Of a stretch of DNA of 64,000 bases, positions 24,895 through 36,294 are shown one piece after another. Origin of the DNA: Sclerodactyla briareus (Eukaryota > Echinodermata > Holothuroidea > Dendrochirotida > Sclerodactylidae). Both the position numbers and the translations under genes were made by a program. The DNA is taken from NCBI GenBank assembly GCA_026419785.1, contig JAODTK010005198.1, positions 170,237 to 234,236 of the forward strand. Direction: 5' to 3'. Positions within the stretch are counted from its first letter, which is position 1. Every line of letters starts with the position of its first letter. Under the pieces are notes generated by a model. It was not told the origin of the DNA and did not search any database. It saw only the letters and a list, made by a program, of their open reading frames with translations.

Positions 24895-25127
24895 TGGGTT
24901 TTTTTGAGGTCGGAGACCAAAGGAAGTGCGCCCCGTAAATGGCCTAAACCCTCCATAGGGGCCAAAATAATACACGTGCTGCTGTGTGCTGCCAATAATT
25001 GCCTTAAATTAAACAGCTGTAAAAGCTCTACTGAACTGCAAAAAAAAAAAATCATTTTTTTCTCAAATGGATTGACCACTGGGCCACCTCGGGCCATCCT
25101 CGTGGGTACACCCCTGGATGCAGTGAA
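24895..25127 (+). mobile_element. CAGTGGCG-ended dispersed element, copy 3
   Basis: GAGGTCGGAGACC, GGAAGTGCGCCCCGTAAATGG, AACAGCTGTAAAAG and GAACTGCAAAAA follow the order of copies 1 and 2. The right end is GGGTACACCCCTGGATGCAGTG, with a diverged terminus. Confidence 0.45.
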
Positions 25128-26385
25128 TTGAATGAACACCACGGGGAAAAAAATGATGGTTATGGGTCTCTCTCAGTAAAACAAGAAGCTTGCATATTGG
25201 TTAAATTCGATTGATAACACTGTCAGAGGAGAAGTGGCTTACCTAGTACATTCGGATATTCCAGTGCCTCACTAAGGTTCTCGAAGGAAAGATATTGAAA
25301 ACAGTCTCCGGAGAATGACAGGTGACACAAAAGGAAGAGTAGTAGAGCGTTAGTTTTAGGGTAGTTCCCCCCCCCCCCCTCTCCACATCTCTGGTTGAGG
25401 AGTCTGGAAGAACTTCAGTGTTGAAACATGTATAGTAGAATCGCTTTCAGGCCCGTGGCAAAAATGTGGATGGGTGGGTCTTTTTCCAAGAATCATGTAC
25501 GGTAGGGAGGCGAAGCCTCAGTCGGTGAGCTCCAGACTGCAGGAACCAGTTGATTATGGCAATCGTACAGCCAAGCGACGTAGATTGCTGCAGTGCGCCA
25601 CCACCCCAAAGACCGGGAATATCGTTGGCTTATGTCATTCAGTGACATTTTGTCTAAGTAGGTTAACTAGTTTTCAGTGGCGTTTAGCCCATGGGGGGGT
25701 CCTTCCTACGCGGAAGAGACTCAAAGACTGGGTATAGTGACGGTAATCTGTCCTTTTGCGCAGTGCTGCAACAGTATCGAGGATGCGGCCATATCTTATG
25801 GGAATTGTCCGAAATAGAAATGTTCCAATGGGTTGGTGTATTTTATTTATGACAGGGGGACAAACTTAGTTTCAATGTCGAGCTTGTTTCTTTATGGCAA
25901 CAAATGCCACAATATTCAAAAGAGGCGTGTGTTCCAAAGAATTTGTTATTTTTCTGTTTAAGTTCGTAATTTGGAAGTTGAGATGTTTGCATATTTTCGG
26001 AGTCACAGGTTCCAAACGGTCAGGTGTATAAAGTCTAGTGTCACGCGGGAGATAAGGGTCGGGTGAATCTATTTAATCGTTATCGTTTAGAGCTTTAAAA
26101 ACGCATTTTTGACCGATGGGATTTCGGCCCTATGTACTCAGATAAGGAACTGTCTTAAGTTTCCTGTTTGAATCTGGGGGTTTCAGTGGCCAATAGCTCA
26201 GTTTGTAATTCGAGACTATATTACTACTTTTGAGTGTTTCCCCTGATAGACCTTGTGTAGCTTTTCAATAGGCCAGTGAATTCATTGTCGTCTGAAATAT
26301 CTAAATAGAGGAATATGTAAAATATGTGCAATAATGAGTCGACCAGAGGGCCACTTTCAATAAAGAGAAAAAAAAACATTGATGC
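25128..26385. other. No gene recognised
   Basis: A C tract near 25,368-25,379. No exon was recognised. Confidence 0.35.
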
Positions 26386-26389
26386 GAGG

Positions 26390-26740
26390 TCGGAGCCTCA
26401 TGGAAGCCCGAGGATGTCGCAGTGCGTTGGCCAAGGCATGTCTCCTGAATGTATCACGCCACCCACGTGTTAAGTGGGACCCTGTGAGGTGACTTGTGAA
26501 GGATAGCGAGCGACGTAGTGGCAGCCTATTGGAATGTCCCCCAGGGGTACACGATGAAGCGACGTAGTGGAATGGTACGTCGGGAGGGAGAACGAGCGAG
26601 AGGTGCGTGCGTGCTATATAGTATGGGTGTGACAAGTCACTAAAGAATCCGGGGTATATCGGGAAAGACGCTTCGAGAATGTCTTTCGAGGGGAAAAGCG
26701 CTGTATAAGAACGAGATATTAGTACGGTAGGGACCAGTTG
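26390..26740 (+). repeat. SINE-like element, family 1
   Basis: Blocks in order: GCATGTCTCCTGAATG, CACGTGTTAAGTGGGACC, GTGACTTGTGAAGGATAGCGA, GTGGCAGCC, CCCAGGGGTACACGATGAAG, CGTGCGTGCTATATAGTATG, then GACGCTTCGAGAATGTC and AAAGCGCTGTATAAGAACGA. The last two blocks resemble the GCGCTTTGAG...GCGCTATATAA tail common at the 3' ends of L2-mobilised SINEs. Open frames across it are incidental. Confidence 0.6.
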
Positions 26741-27705
26741 ACCTCTCGCATCAGCGGCGATGCCGGAACCATGTGCTCATGCTTCAAGACGGAATAACGT
26801 TCAAAATGTGGTATATGTGTTCCAGAGCTGCTGAAATAGGTCAGAAGTGAAAGACCACTGAGTCTTTTCATCGCCTGGTCTGATCAGTACCTTCTACGAA
26901 TATCAGTGATATATTGACGTGGGCAGCCAGTTTCAGCGTGCCTCTGGAATATCAGAGTGACTTTTGGAAGATTCACTGTAAAAATGGGGGCAACACTATG
27001 AGCGCATTGCATCAGAACCTTTGAAGTAATCTTGCGGGACTGGCGATATTTCTTTCAACAGCTCTAATAGCCTCTTAATAAGTTACTCCGCAGTTCTACC
27101 GTATCGTTGCCCGAGGGCTCGGACGCGACATGGGGTCGTAGGGGGAGGGGGGGGGGGGGGCGTTTGGGGGGGGTCTGTCACCTCAGTAAACAGAGAGGCA
27201 CCAAAGTCACTGTAACATGAGTATGGGTAAGCAGGCACAGTATGTGAATACAGGGTTTGTATGAATGTAACAAACGGATCGCTCCCCCCACCCTCCAAGC
27301 GACGCCAACTCTGGGCGACGAAAAGTGGGTGGGTGTGATACGGAACGTCGGGAGAAAAAAATGCTGGGTCCCAATATATCTCGATGGTCTCAATAAGTTC
27401 ACACCCCCATGATAAACAGGTACTTTTCAATTATTTCATGTATCTCATCTCTTGACTGACCATTTGTACCATGAGTCTGCGTTATTCTACGAAGTGTGTA
27501 TCATGTGGAAAAAATAAGTTATGATCCACGCGACACAGGAGTGTCCGTGGATATCAGGGTTAGGCGCATGTAGCCGCCCAGCCGTCCCAGGCCCGCCGAA
27601 CTTTGGGTGTTTAGCGCAATAAATTCCCAAACGCTTTGGTCCGATGGACGTCAATGGTACACATGTCTGCCCTTACGAAATGTCGGATGGCGTCGAAAGG
27701 TGCCG
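26741..27705. other. No gene recognised
   Basis: A G tract at 27,148-27,176. No exon was recognised. Confidence 0.35.
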
Positions 27706-27709
27706 TCTG

Positions 27710-27960
27710 TTAGTGAGATTTGAACGAAACACTTGGTGGGCGTGGATCCTGGAAATGTTGAAAGTCATTTCAACGTCATCGGAGTACAACTTTCAGAATT
27801 AACGTTATTTTCTAAACTTAGTCAGATTGAACGAAACTTGGTTGAATGGTGGGCTACCTTGTCCTGACAAAGTTTTTAAAGGTCATTTCAAGGCCACGTG
27901 GGTCAAATTTGCATAATTTATGTGGCGTTTTTTGCAACTTCTATGGATTGCATCAGAACT
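27710..27960 (+). repeat. Degenerate GAACGAAACTTGGT repeat
   Basis: TTTGAACGAAACACTTGGTGGG (27,720) and ATTGAACGAAACTTGGTTG (27,827), each followed by GTCATTTCAA-type text, mark two or three degenerate units of about 110 bp. The same phrase occurs inverted near 53.94 kb. Confidence 0.5.
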
Positions 27961-30450
27961 TGGTGGATGAAGGCCTTATCGTGGTTTCTGACTAAAATGG
28001 AGGTCTTTGTGGGTTAGATGTTAGATACTTCCTCCTATAATGATTGCTCAAACGCGGGGATACACACGTGGACGGTTCACCCGCCTACACCTGTCTAAGG
28101 AGAATTTGGATACTCTCCCCATCACTTGCGGCACTTACTCAGTCGTTCGTCACGTGAGCCGCCACTCCACTTTTCGACGCTAGATAACAGTTGGTTACGG
28201 TATAATTTTTTGGTTTATTCGGAAAGCTTTTTTGCCAACACTTTTGAAAGGCGACTAGGCCTCTGTATATATTATAAAACAGGTCAGCAAATAAACACCT
28301 GCTAAAGAAATGAACACCAAACGCATTCTATGACATCGTGTTTGTATTCGAACGCTTTCAAGGTGACGGCAAAATATTTATAAGAGGAAAAATTAGGTTT
28401 GTGAATAACAGAAATATTATTATCATGATTAGTAGGTGATACTATCCCCCCCCCCCCCTTCCCTCTTCCGTCAAAATGTGACCATGCTTGTTGTAGCCGC
28501 CTATCACTACATCTTTGGTGGTAGGGGGATGTAGAGTAACCTAACTTCCAAATAAGTATATCTCCTTCCTACAGAGGGGGGAGGAAACGTTACACTCGAA
28601 AGGTTTATGTAACTGGTAAACATGTTCCAAAAATCGGTACCGCAATTTTTAATACCCAAACATAATATAATGATTTTTGCGTTGGGAAAGGATGCTCACA
28701 TAGTGCAGTTTACCTAACACTGCTTGGGGGCTGAAGACCCTAAACACAGACGGAATATAAATCTGCAAGCAGTCATGACCTGAGAACTCTCGATTAACAG
28801 GTTCAAGTTGCGCTGGGTCGTATAGCCATCGAGACGAGTTTGTTTTATTTTCGCCACCGTTGTGTGGGTTTATATGATTAGAGTTTGTTGTCGCTGCTGT
28901 GTTTGTTCGGATCTAGGTCCCGCGATATGGTATATAGAGTTTTGTAATGAAAACACACAAATGAAAGTAAGCCGTTAAAATTCTCAACTATTATTAAATG
29001 CCAATGATAATCACAAGGCTAAACTTGTTGGTACTTTCCCATTTATTACATTTTGCCACCGGAAACCCCAGACCAAATGTGTCAGCAGATTTGATGACCC
29101 TGATGAGCCACAATGGGCTATTGCAAAAAATGTGCCTCGTGAACATCAAGGGGGGAACCGCAAAACCACTATGATACCAAGTTCATGTATTAAAACATAT
29201 TCTCAAAAATCTTGTACCAAACCGAACCATAGATGGGAATCGAAAAATTGTTCACATGACAGTAAAGAAAAATCTCATTTCTTCCTAGTTGAGCCTATAT
29301 TGTTTCCTTTCCTTTTGGTTATCATGGCACAAAAAGCCAGCTTTTACTGTTTAGTATAAGTGGCTTGGCATCCCCTTCCTCCGGGATGTCATAGATTCCT
29401 CGAGTTTCTCAAAAGTAAAGTGAAAATATCTGAACAATGCAACTGCCAGAACTCCATCTTTGGGGTCGTGGGCGTGCTAGTTTGAAGCAAATCTGTTACA
29501 TGATCATTGGACTTTTAAGCAAAACAAGATTTGCCCCATATTATTTGGGATGGACAGATCTGATGGCTCGAGATTATCTCACCGGTAATTGAGCGGAAGT
29601 ATTTTTCGGAATGAAGTTAGTGCTGACGGACCCTCAATATCGAGTACGATTGCTAATAGGAGAATAGAGTGGTATAATTCCACAAAAAACTTTTCCGGAT
29701 AGATGGCGCCCGTAGGCTCCTACGGTTTGCAGTATAGCAGAGCTGAAAGAGCGGGCGGTACTTTCAGACACATAATGTTCTTCGAGTTACGTGAAGGGAA
29801 AATGTGTAGTTGACTGGTGGGTATGATCTTTCCATGATATTTTAGCGGTTTGCTATTTTGAACTATTTTACTAAATCATGTCATTCACAACTGTTTTCTA
29901 ATCTGCCTCCGGCCTCTCTATGGCAAGCAACCAGGCCCGAGCCATTTCCCCTAACTCTTCGAAGGGCGTTGAACTGTTGAAGAAAGAAATAGTGTTATTG
30001 CGCGCGGAGAGAGAGAGCGAGCGCGCGGAATCTGCCAATCATACTGGATATTGGTACTAAAAAAAAAAAGAACAATTCTTAGTTGTCTTTTTATTTCTAC
30101 GTTTTCACTTGAAAAACAGTATTCTTTTTTAGTTGAGTGGAAAATTATAAAGTTGACTCGGCCCTTCGAACCTCCGTCGTAAATATACGCTGACGATGGT
30201 CAGAAATACTTCCACTGGATAGTCGAAAATTCCATCTGCAAGGTCGCTCAGACCATTTGGGGGGGGTGGGGGGGTGAAAAAACCCCCACTCGCCCGGCTT
30301 TCCAACAAGGGCATAGATGGCCCATATTGATTAGCCGGAGTCGCCTGCCCTGGTTGTGACGGCACCCCTGTGGGAAATCGGCGTCCACATTGCCCACCTG
30401 ACGTGCATCCGATGCTGGAATCGCCCAGTGTTTAAACGATGACGATACAG
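27961..30450. other. No gene recognised
   Basis: C tract near 28,447-28,458 and a short GA/GC-rich stretch near 30,000-30,030. No exon was recognised. Confidence 0.35.
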
Positions 30451-30453
30451 CCA

Positions 30454-30690
30454 CAGTGGCGTACCCACATAGGGGTCAGACCCCCCCCCCCACCCGTATG
30501 ACCCAAGTGATCAATAAATGTTCAACACGAGCGCTGATTTTTTTGAAGTTCCGTAGAGGTTTTGCATAGTTATTTAGCAAATTTTTGAGCAGCAGGAGTC
30601 TAGGGCCGCAGAAATTGTACTAATTGCGAAAGGGAGGGTGAGGCAACCCCCCCCCCCCCGAGAAAAATCTCTCAGCACGCGCCTGATACA
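30454..30690 (-). mobile_element. CAGTGGCG-ended dispersed element, copy 4
   Basis: Starts CAGTGGCGTACCCACATAGG and carries, inverted, the interior of copies 1-3 (C tract, TGATCAATAAAT, AGTTCCGTAGAGGTTTTGC, AGGGAGGGTGAGG). The other end is not sharp. Confidence 0.5.
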
Positions 30691-30834
30691 GCATATCGAC
30701 ACACAATGTTATGTCAATATAAAAATAGTTCCGATGTATCGTGAGACGTTTTTTTTTTTTTTTTGTCGTGACGTGCATTCATCCGTTATTAGCTGGCTGT
30801 TGCGAGAGGATGCTCCTCAAGTATTAGAATTGAT

Positions 30835-31019
30835 CAAGGGGCGCAGCCACTGCCTGAAAGTTGCGGGGGGGGGGGGGGGGGGGGTTGAGAGCAATTTGAG
30901 GGGGTCCGAAGCAGTGATAGAAAACATTTTGTGTGTGAAAAAACCATTATGTATGGAGGCCTTCCCAAAAGTTGGCCGGGGGTCACGACCCCCAGACCCC
31001 CCTAGTGGCTGCGCCCTTG
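30835..31019. mobile_element. hAT-like MITE with terminal inverted repeats
   Basis: The left end is CAAGGGGCGCAGCCACT and the right end is AGTGGCTGCGCCCTTG, its inverted repeat apart from one base. Flanking octamers GAATTGAT (30,827-30,834) and TATTTGAT (31,020-31,027) match at six of eight bases, as an 8-bp target-site duplication would after some change. The 185-bp interior has a G tract and no coding capacity. End sequence and target length fit the hAT superfamily. Confidence 0.7.
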
Positions 31020-31507
31020 TATTTGATCACACTCTGTGAGGCTTGTACTAAGCCTCCATGGTGTTCCTCCTAACGGATAAAATAACCAGCCGGTAGTAAT
31101 AATGATCACTTACCTTACTTGATTATTTACCCCGTCAGCTGGGGTGAAGGATTGTGATCACCATATTCCCCACCAATATACGGGCCGGCCTATGTGGTGT
31201 CACAAGTTGTTTTATCAATGATCATGTGAATATAGCATGATGTAAACCACATTGTTCAACTGTTCAACGATGCAGTGTATTGGCGATCTCGTGAAAAAAG
31301 GGTTATTACGTACTCGGTGCCAATGTGCGGTTAGTGATTGACAGCTACGTCAGATGACTAAAATGAAAAGAATCCCCCTTTTTGTCAAACGAAACCCTGC
31401 GGACGACATGTTGGTACCAGTGAGGAATAGAGCCTCTTAATGTTAGAAGGGATTCTTCTCATATCGTATGCTCTATCGGGCTATCATGACGTGGACCAGG
31501 ACCTCAC

Positions 31508-31636
31508 GTCGAACATGGAAACCTCGATCCAGTAATTCTGAAGTCATGGCGTCGGGCGAAGACAAGGAGTCTGGAGCTGGGGTCATCGCGATAGATCCAC
31601 ACGTACCGCGACATGATCCATAGCCACCCGTACTAG
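31508..31636 (-). CDS. Possible V-type Ig fragment
   Basis: On the minus strand one frame reads YVWIYRDDPSSRLLVFARR and then GSRF, just before a possible GTGAGG donor. A Trp with a charged turn, a hydrophobic strand and a G-x-R-F phrase is the usual C-to-D strand pattern of V domains. There is no B-strand Cys in the same frame, and the nearest acceptor would place a stop at the exon start. The call therefore rests on pattern alone. Confidence 0.2.
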
Positions 31637-31639
31637 CTG

Positions 31640-32690
31640 GTATTAGTGATGGCATTGAACTAATCGAAGTCCGAGTCAGCAGAAGCCATGTGTGGTACAA
31701 ATAGGGACGGTAGCACACACTGAGTCGAGCTGGGCGTTGGACGCCTCTGTTACGGAGTAGTCGCTAACCACGTTCAGGGGGTGAGTACACACGCCACCAA
31801 CATACAACACACTCAAAGGTATGAACTGCGAAACTGCCTGTTGTCGGAGGTGAATGGAGGGCGATATGACATTTATAAATACACACAGCACCCTATATAT
31901 ATACACAGGAGAAAATTTCAGCCACAACCGGTTAATAGATTTGATTGTACTCCCGGAAAACTGTTATGGTTTTGAATGGAATTGACTTGTCCTAACAGGT
32001 ACCACATGGGCAGATAGGTAGCCTACAATGACAAGGCATCCTGACTCGTTCGGGTATTTACCTGGTGCTTGTCGTGTAATACCGCAAGATATGTCGTGTA
32101 ATACCGGAAGATTTCGAAAAACCCGATGTCCTCCAAGAATTGAAAATTGAAATATTAATTTTTTTTTACTCTAATCAGGGAATACTTGAAGTGAATAGAA
32201 CAGCTCTAGATCACATTGGTACAATGATTTTCTGAAAATCTGGTGGGCGGGGATGAGCCGGGAAAGGAATTTGGTTTCTTTTCTGTGTTTCCAAAATTTA
32301 CCATTCGGAAATGTGTAAATATTTTTGAGGGCCAAGTCCACTCGAGTAGCATATTATGTCGATGATAGTTAAGGATATTCGACTTCGTATTTTTGCCAAT
32401 CATAATTGCCTTCCGCTAATCCAGTTTGAGAAGACTTGGGTGAGTGACTCTTCGGATGTAGCAATTAGCAACTCGACGACATGTTTTAGACTGTAATGTA
32501 TCACGCGTGGATTGTTGTAGTTCATAATTTAATACTTATACTTATAGCCAAACTTTGCTTTTTTTATGGTGTAAATATTAATAATTAATTGCTCTGATTG
32601 TATTATACCTGTAAATTGAGTTATTGAGAGCAATAAATGAGAGAGAGAAAAACCCGGGAAAGTAAGGAAACGTTCGTTGATATGATATTT
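31640..32690. other. No gene recognised
   Basis: AT-rich, with a T run near 32,160. No exon was recognised. Confidence 0.35.
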
Positions 32691-32696
32691 TTTTTT

Positions 32697-32755
32697 CATG
32701 AAGCTTTTTTTTATATGGCGCTTTCAACAGCGATGCATTCTCGACGCGCTTTACA
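32697..32755 (-). repeat. SINE/L2-type 3' tail
   Basis: Inverted, it reads GTAAAGCGC...CGAGAATGC...AAAGCGCCATATAAAAAAAA, the 3' tail pattern seen in family 1 SINEs here and in L2-mobilised SINEs generally. No upstream body was recognised. Confidence 0.45.
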
Positions 32756-32969
32756 GATATTACACTGTCCACGACAGCCATTACAGATATTATAAATTCT
32801 AATTCGCATGCATGAGCAGTACAATTTGCATGTAGTTGGACATACATGCATCATATAGGAAATTCACCAAACATTATAGAGTCATCATATTACATAGCTA
32901 TGTGATATTTCTCTGTGTGCAACGGCACTGGCAACCCGCAAACGTGGATGTTCGTTGATACATAACATC

Positions 32970-33172
32970 TGCAACAATAAAGGTGTAATATGGTCAGTAA
33001 AGGCAACACTGATATCCTCTGTCGGGGTCACATTCTTCTATCCAGACGAGTTGAATTCATCCATGTGGTTCTTCCGTGATCCAGGCCTGGTCTGCATACT
33101 TCAGAATGAATTAGCAGTGACGATGCCGGGCCGCCCAGGTTCCATTTACACGGTAGAGACACAAGATGGGCA
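32970..33172 (+). CDS. Possible V-set-like Ig exon
   Basis: A plus-strand open frame reads TLISSVGVTFFYPDELNSSM followed by WFFRDPG and later RPGSIYTVETQDGQ, with CAG/GTGGGT as a possible donor at 33,172/33,173. The order of hydrophobic B strand, Trp, charged turn, hydrophobic C' strand and E-like strand resembles a V domain. The canonical B-strand Cys is replaced by Phe and no F-strand Tyr-x-Cys is visible. It lies on the strand opposite to the better-supported Ig exons. Confidence 0.28.
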
Positions 33173-33404
33173 GGTGGGTGCGCAAACGGTAGCACCACTA
33201 GCACAGTGCCAGTGATGTACCGAGTATCGTCTATACGATAGCACGCATAGGGGTCAGATTGGAAAAGTCTTAAATGTCTTCTAACGTTCGATTTTTTTTT
33301 CTCTCAAAAGTAAATTCCTAATAAGAACCCATGGCATCAGTTAAACTTGCCTTGCCACTGAGCGAACGAAATGATGTTTTCTTCATTACATGCCTTCAAT
33401 GGAA

Positions 33405-33750
33405 CGTGACTTTCGGACCTGGCCCCAAGACGGCAGCTTCATTTACTCAAAATGACGACCCATCGTGCCAAGTATGAGGTCTCTGCACCATTTTGTTGCA
33501 TAGTTTATCATCATATACTCTCCATACTTTTACCTCTGTTGACATTCGGTGACCTTGGACCTGGCCCGACAACTATTGGAATTATCTACTCTACATGACA
33601 GTCCTCCGTGCCATGTATGAGCTCTTTACATCAGTTTGTTGCATTTGCACATTCATCATTCTCACAAGCTTTTCCCAGGTTCGGATCAGTTGACCTCCGG
33701 TGACCTCGGATGTGACCCCAAACAACGGGCTCCTTCCCTTTCATAACCTT
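33405..33750 (+). repeat. Tandem repeat, period about 141-151 bp
   Basis: GGACCTGGCCC starts at 33,416 and 33,557, and a diverged CGGATGTGACCCC lies near 33,708. Units share CCAAGTATGAGGTCT/CCATGTATGAGCTCT and TTTTGTTGCAT/GTTTGTTGCAT. A related single unit (TTGACCTTTGACATGGCC) lies near 41.55 kb. Confidence 0.6.
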
Positions 33751-34149
33751 CATTTCTAATTTGAACTTTCTTAAATATCGTGCTCACGAAGAGCCTCACA
33801 TACACAGGTCCACGCATGCATACACCCAGGGTGACTGCATCGATTCCTTCTGCCAGCGAAGGAATGACAAAGTGCGTTTTTTGGTCACACCAGACCATCG
33901 AGAATCAAGCAAAGAGAGGCATATTAAAAATAGTATACGGTAACAAATTAAAATTTCGAAAAAAAACACATCGCTAAGACATTTTGTGCATTTGACTCGT
34001 TTGGGCTGACAGTTACTCCAACTACCCTTGCGTTCTTCGGCTGCAATTTCTTGTGTAGTTTTTCACTAAGTGAAAACGGGGATTCAAATTACTGTGAATT
34101 TCTGCAGTAGGCTATTACTCTGAAAGTGAAATATATTATATAGTCATTT

Positions 34150-34432
34150 ATTAATATATGAGACTGAATAGCTCATTCCCACGGTAGTGAGCTAAGAGAT
34201 TTACAGGTATCGCCATAATCATTGGAACTGAAGAGTATAGTCGCAGCACTTGATACACCGCCGGTAATCGAGTTCCTCACAAGTCTCCAATTAACACCTG
34301 GACAGAGAATGCGTGACGATAGAGCGCTGGCCCAAGACACCACGGAAACGCTGATTGGTCATTGGGATTCAAACTCACAATCTATATCATAGTTCGGGGC
34401 TCTATCGACTGAACTAATCCGTGTATTATATC
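34150..34432 (-). repeat. tRNA-derived SINE
   Basis: On the minus strand the head reads GGATTAGTTCAGTCGATAGA, a box A, then GTGAGTTTGAATCCC, a box B, with tRNA-like spacing. The acceptor arm does not close, so this is not a functional tRNA. Downstream GTGTCTTGGGCCAGCGC and CAGGTGTTAATTGG match text that follows the tRNA head in many marine-invertebrate SINEs (known family pattern). Confidence 0.6.
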
Positions 34433-35701
34433 ACCCTTACACAATAATTTATGCTAACCCTGGTTGCTACTAATATTTGTGATATAAAATCAAATCCCCA
34501 GTCGCTAATCGATCAAGCCGAATTAGGTACTATATATAGGCGAGATTCTTGCTGAGTATAAGCAGAGGGGCCCATAATACATTCTCCGACGTAGTCATAT
34601 ACATTTCTAGCACATTTAACATCATATAACATTCTTCAGCTGCACAACAGATATAATTATATCGGCTACACTCACATAATTCATAAAATTGTTTTAACCT
34701 CTTTATTAATAAAGATGGTTTAAAAAGTTAAGAAGTAATAGGTACAGTAAAATTTCTCTAAAATAATCCGTACTTTGTTTTATCCAATTTTCGACATAAT
34801 CCAACTTTTTCATCTCAGTTATCTCTTCATTTCCCATACAAAAAAAAATACATACATATCTTGACAGCGCAATATCAATAGTAATACTCATCGGACACAG
34901 CAACATGCTCATTAGACTCAAAAGGTGTTGGAAAAGTATTGGGAATGTTGATGAAACAGGCTTCTCTTTACATTTTTGTATACCTTCTTCGTGTTCCCTA
35001 GCAATGTATCATTGATCGATACAATGCCAATTTCATTGAAATCTGGTAACTGTTTGTATGATCTGGCTTTTCACATAAATATATCTGATGTCTACAATGG
35101 AGGATAAGGAAATTCGAAAGCAATTATGATGCAAAGAAAAAATATCTTTTCGATGTCTCTTCCAGAAATCAAACCCACAATGTAAAATTAAGCTAGATAC
35201 AATTTGGCAATCCCAGAACAGATGTGCAATTTTTCAATACCACTCCCACAAAAATGTACAATTTCGTGTGGACACGTACGGTCTTCATTTTTTTCAAATG
35301 TTCATTCCAAGAATACCGTGAAGAAATTTGAATGAAAAAGTACTGAATTTCGTCCCCCGATCACACAATATAAGGTAGCCTATTCCAAAAGTAAAGGATC
35401 CCGGTCTTGCCTCCGAATACTGAAATGGGTGTCCCACTTGCAGCGTGCTCTTGAACGAGTGGCCCGTAAAATGCTTTAAACGAGTAATGGATTAGGGGAG
35501 GACGTCAGATGCCATATTCCGAAATACGATCTCGTAATTGACGGTGTCCGTGTTCCCTCTTCGTGATTTCTCACTGACCGGGATGCGATAGCAGCCCAAT
35601 CAAAAAAAGTAGAGTGGAAAAGGTCTCAGATTATATCGAGTTATAAACGCAATGCAGTGTACGATAATGATATGTCATCAAAGTCAGATCAAAAAAGTCA
35701 T
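34433..35701. other. No gene recognised
   Basis: AT-rich DNA downstream, in the minus sense, of the tail exon, which could include its 3' UTR. No clear exon or repeat. Confidence 0.35.
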
Positions 35702-35924
35702 TTACATGTAGGATGGATCAGCATTTTGCGTCAAATCTGAGGAATCGCTTCGAGGCGGCCCTACAACAGTTGGGGTGACGTAGGATGGATCAGCATTTGG
35801 CGTCAAATATGAGGAATCGCTTCGAGGCGGCCCTACAACAGTTGGGGTGACGTAGGATGGATCAGCATTTGGCGTCAAATATGAGGAATCGTTTTGAGGC
35901 GGCCTCTGTTATCCCCGGGGCAAG
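35702..35924 (-). repeat. 72-bp coding tandem repeat, about 2.8 units
   Basis: Units begin at TAGGATGGATCAGCA at 35,709, 35,781 and 35,853, exactly 72 bp apart. The first and second units on the plus strand differ at only a few bases. A period divisible by three keeps the minus frame open through all units. Confidence 0.85.
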
Positions 35925-36294
35925 TAGGAAGAGTCACCGCCGCGGTCCTTCGTTCACAGGTCGTTGGCTGGGTTTTCAAGTATGCGTTTCTTGCCTATGC
36001 TCGGCAGCGTCCTTGGCAAAGCTGATGTAGGTATCCTGCGAATCGGTGACTCCAGTTGGAGAGAGGCACACCTGCCCCTGACGGCGGAGCGACAGGACGG
36101 TTGCTGCTGAGGGACGGCTGTCGTTCGGTGCGTTTGTGGGAACGGGGGGAGGTCGTTTCATGACTGGAGTGAGGTATGGTAGGCGGCGGGGGATCACGAC
36201 GGAACTTGTGTGGGGGTCACTTGTGGAGGACAATCCTGAGGGCACATGACATTTCGTTGAGAGAGACCCTGAGGCCCACCTGCTGAAGGTAGAC
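35702..36294 (-). CDS. Receptor cytoplasmic-tail exon with YxxP repeats
   Basis: An acceptor (CATTACTTTACAG) precedes base 36,294 in phase 2. The frame reads RRLPYLTPVMKRPPPVPT, then DSQDTYISFAKDAAEH. After a frame change near 35,985 the other frame reads KKRILENPANDL, a TGA (35,954-35,956), GGDSSYLPRG, a TAA (35,909-35,911), then repeated 24-residue units containing SSYLTPNADPSYVTPT. It ends at TAA (35,702-35,704). The hydrophilic, Pro/Ser/Tyr-rich composition fits an intracellular tail. Tyr-x-x-Pro is the known binding motif of CRK/NCK-type SH2 domains once phosphorylated. The third unit has Asp in place of the first Tyr. Two transmembrane exons lie upstream on the same strand, but linkage is inferred. 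The two stops and the frameshift mean pseudogene or sequence error. Confidence 0.5.

Noticed and set aside
34362..34432. tRNA gene
   Set aside because: Boxes A and B are good but the acceptor stem does not pair, and SINE-type sequence follows directly.
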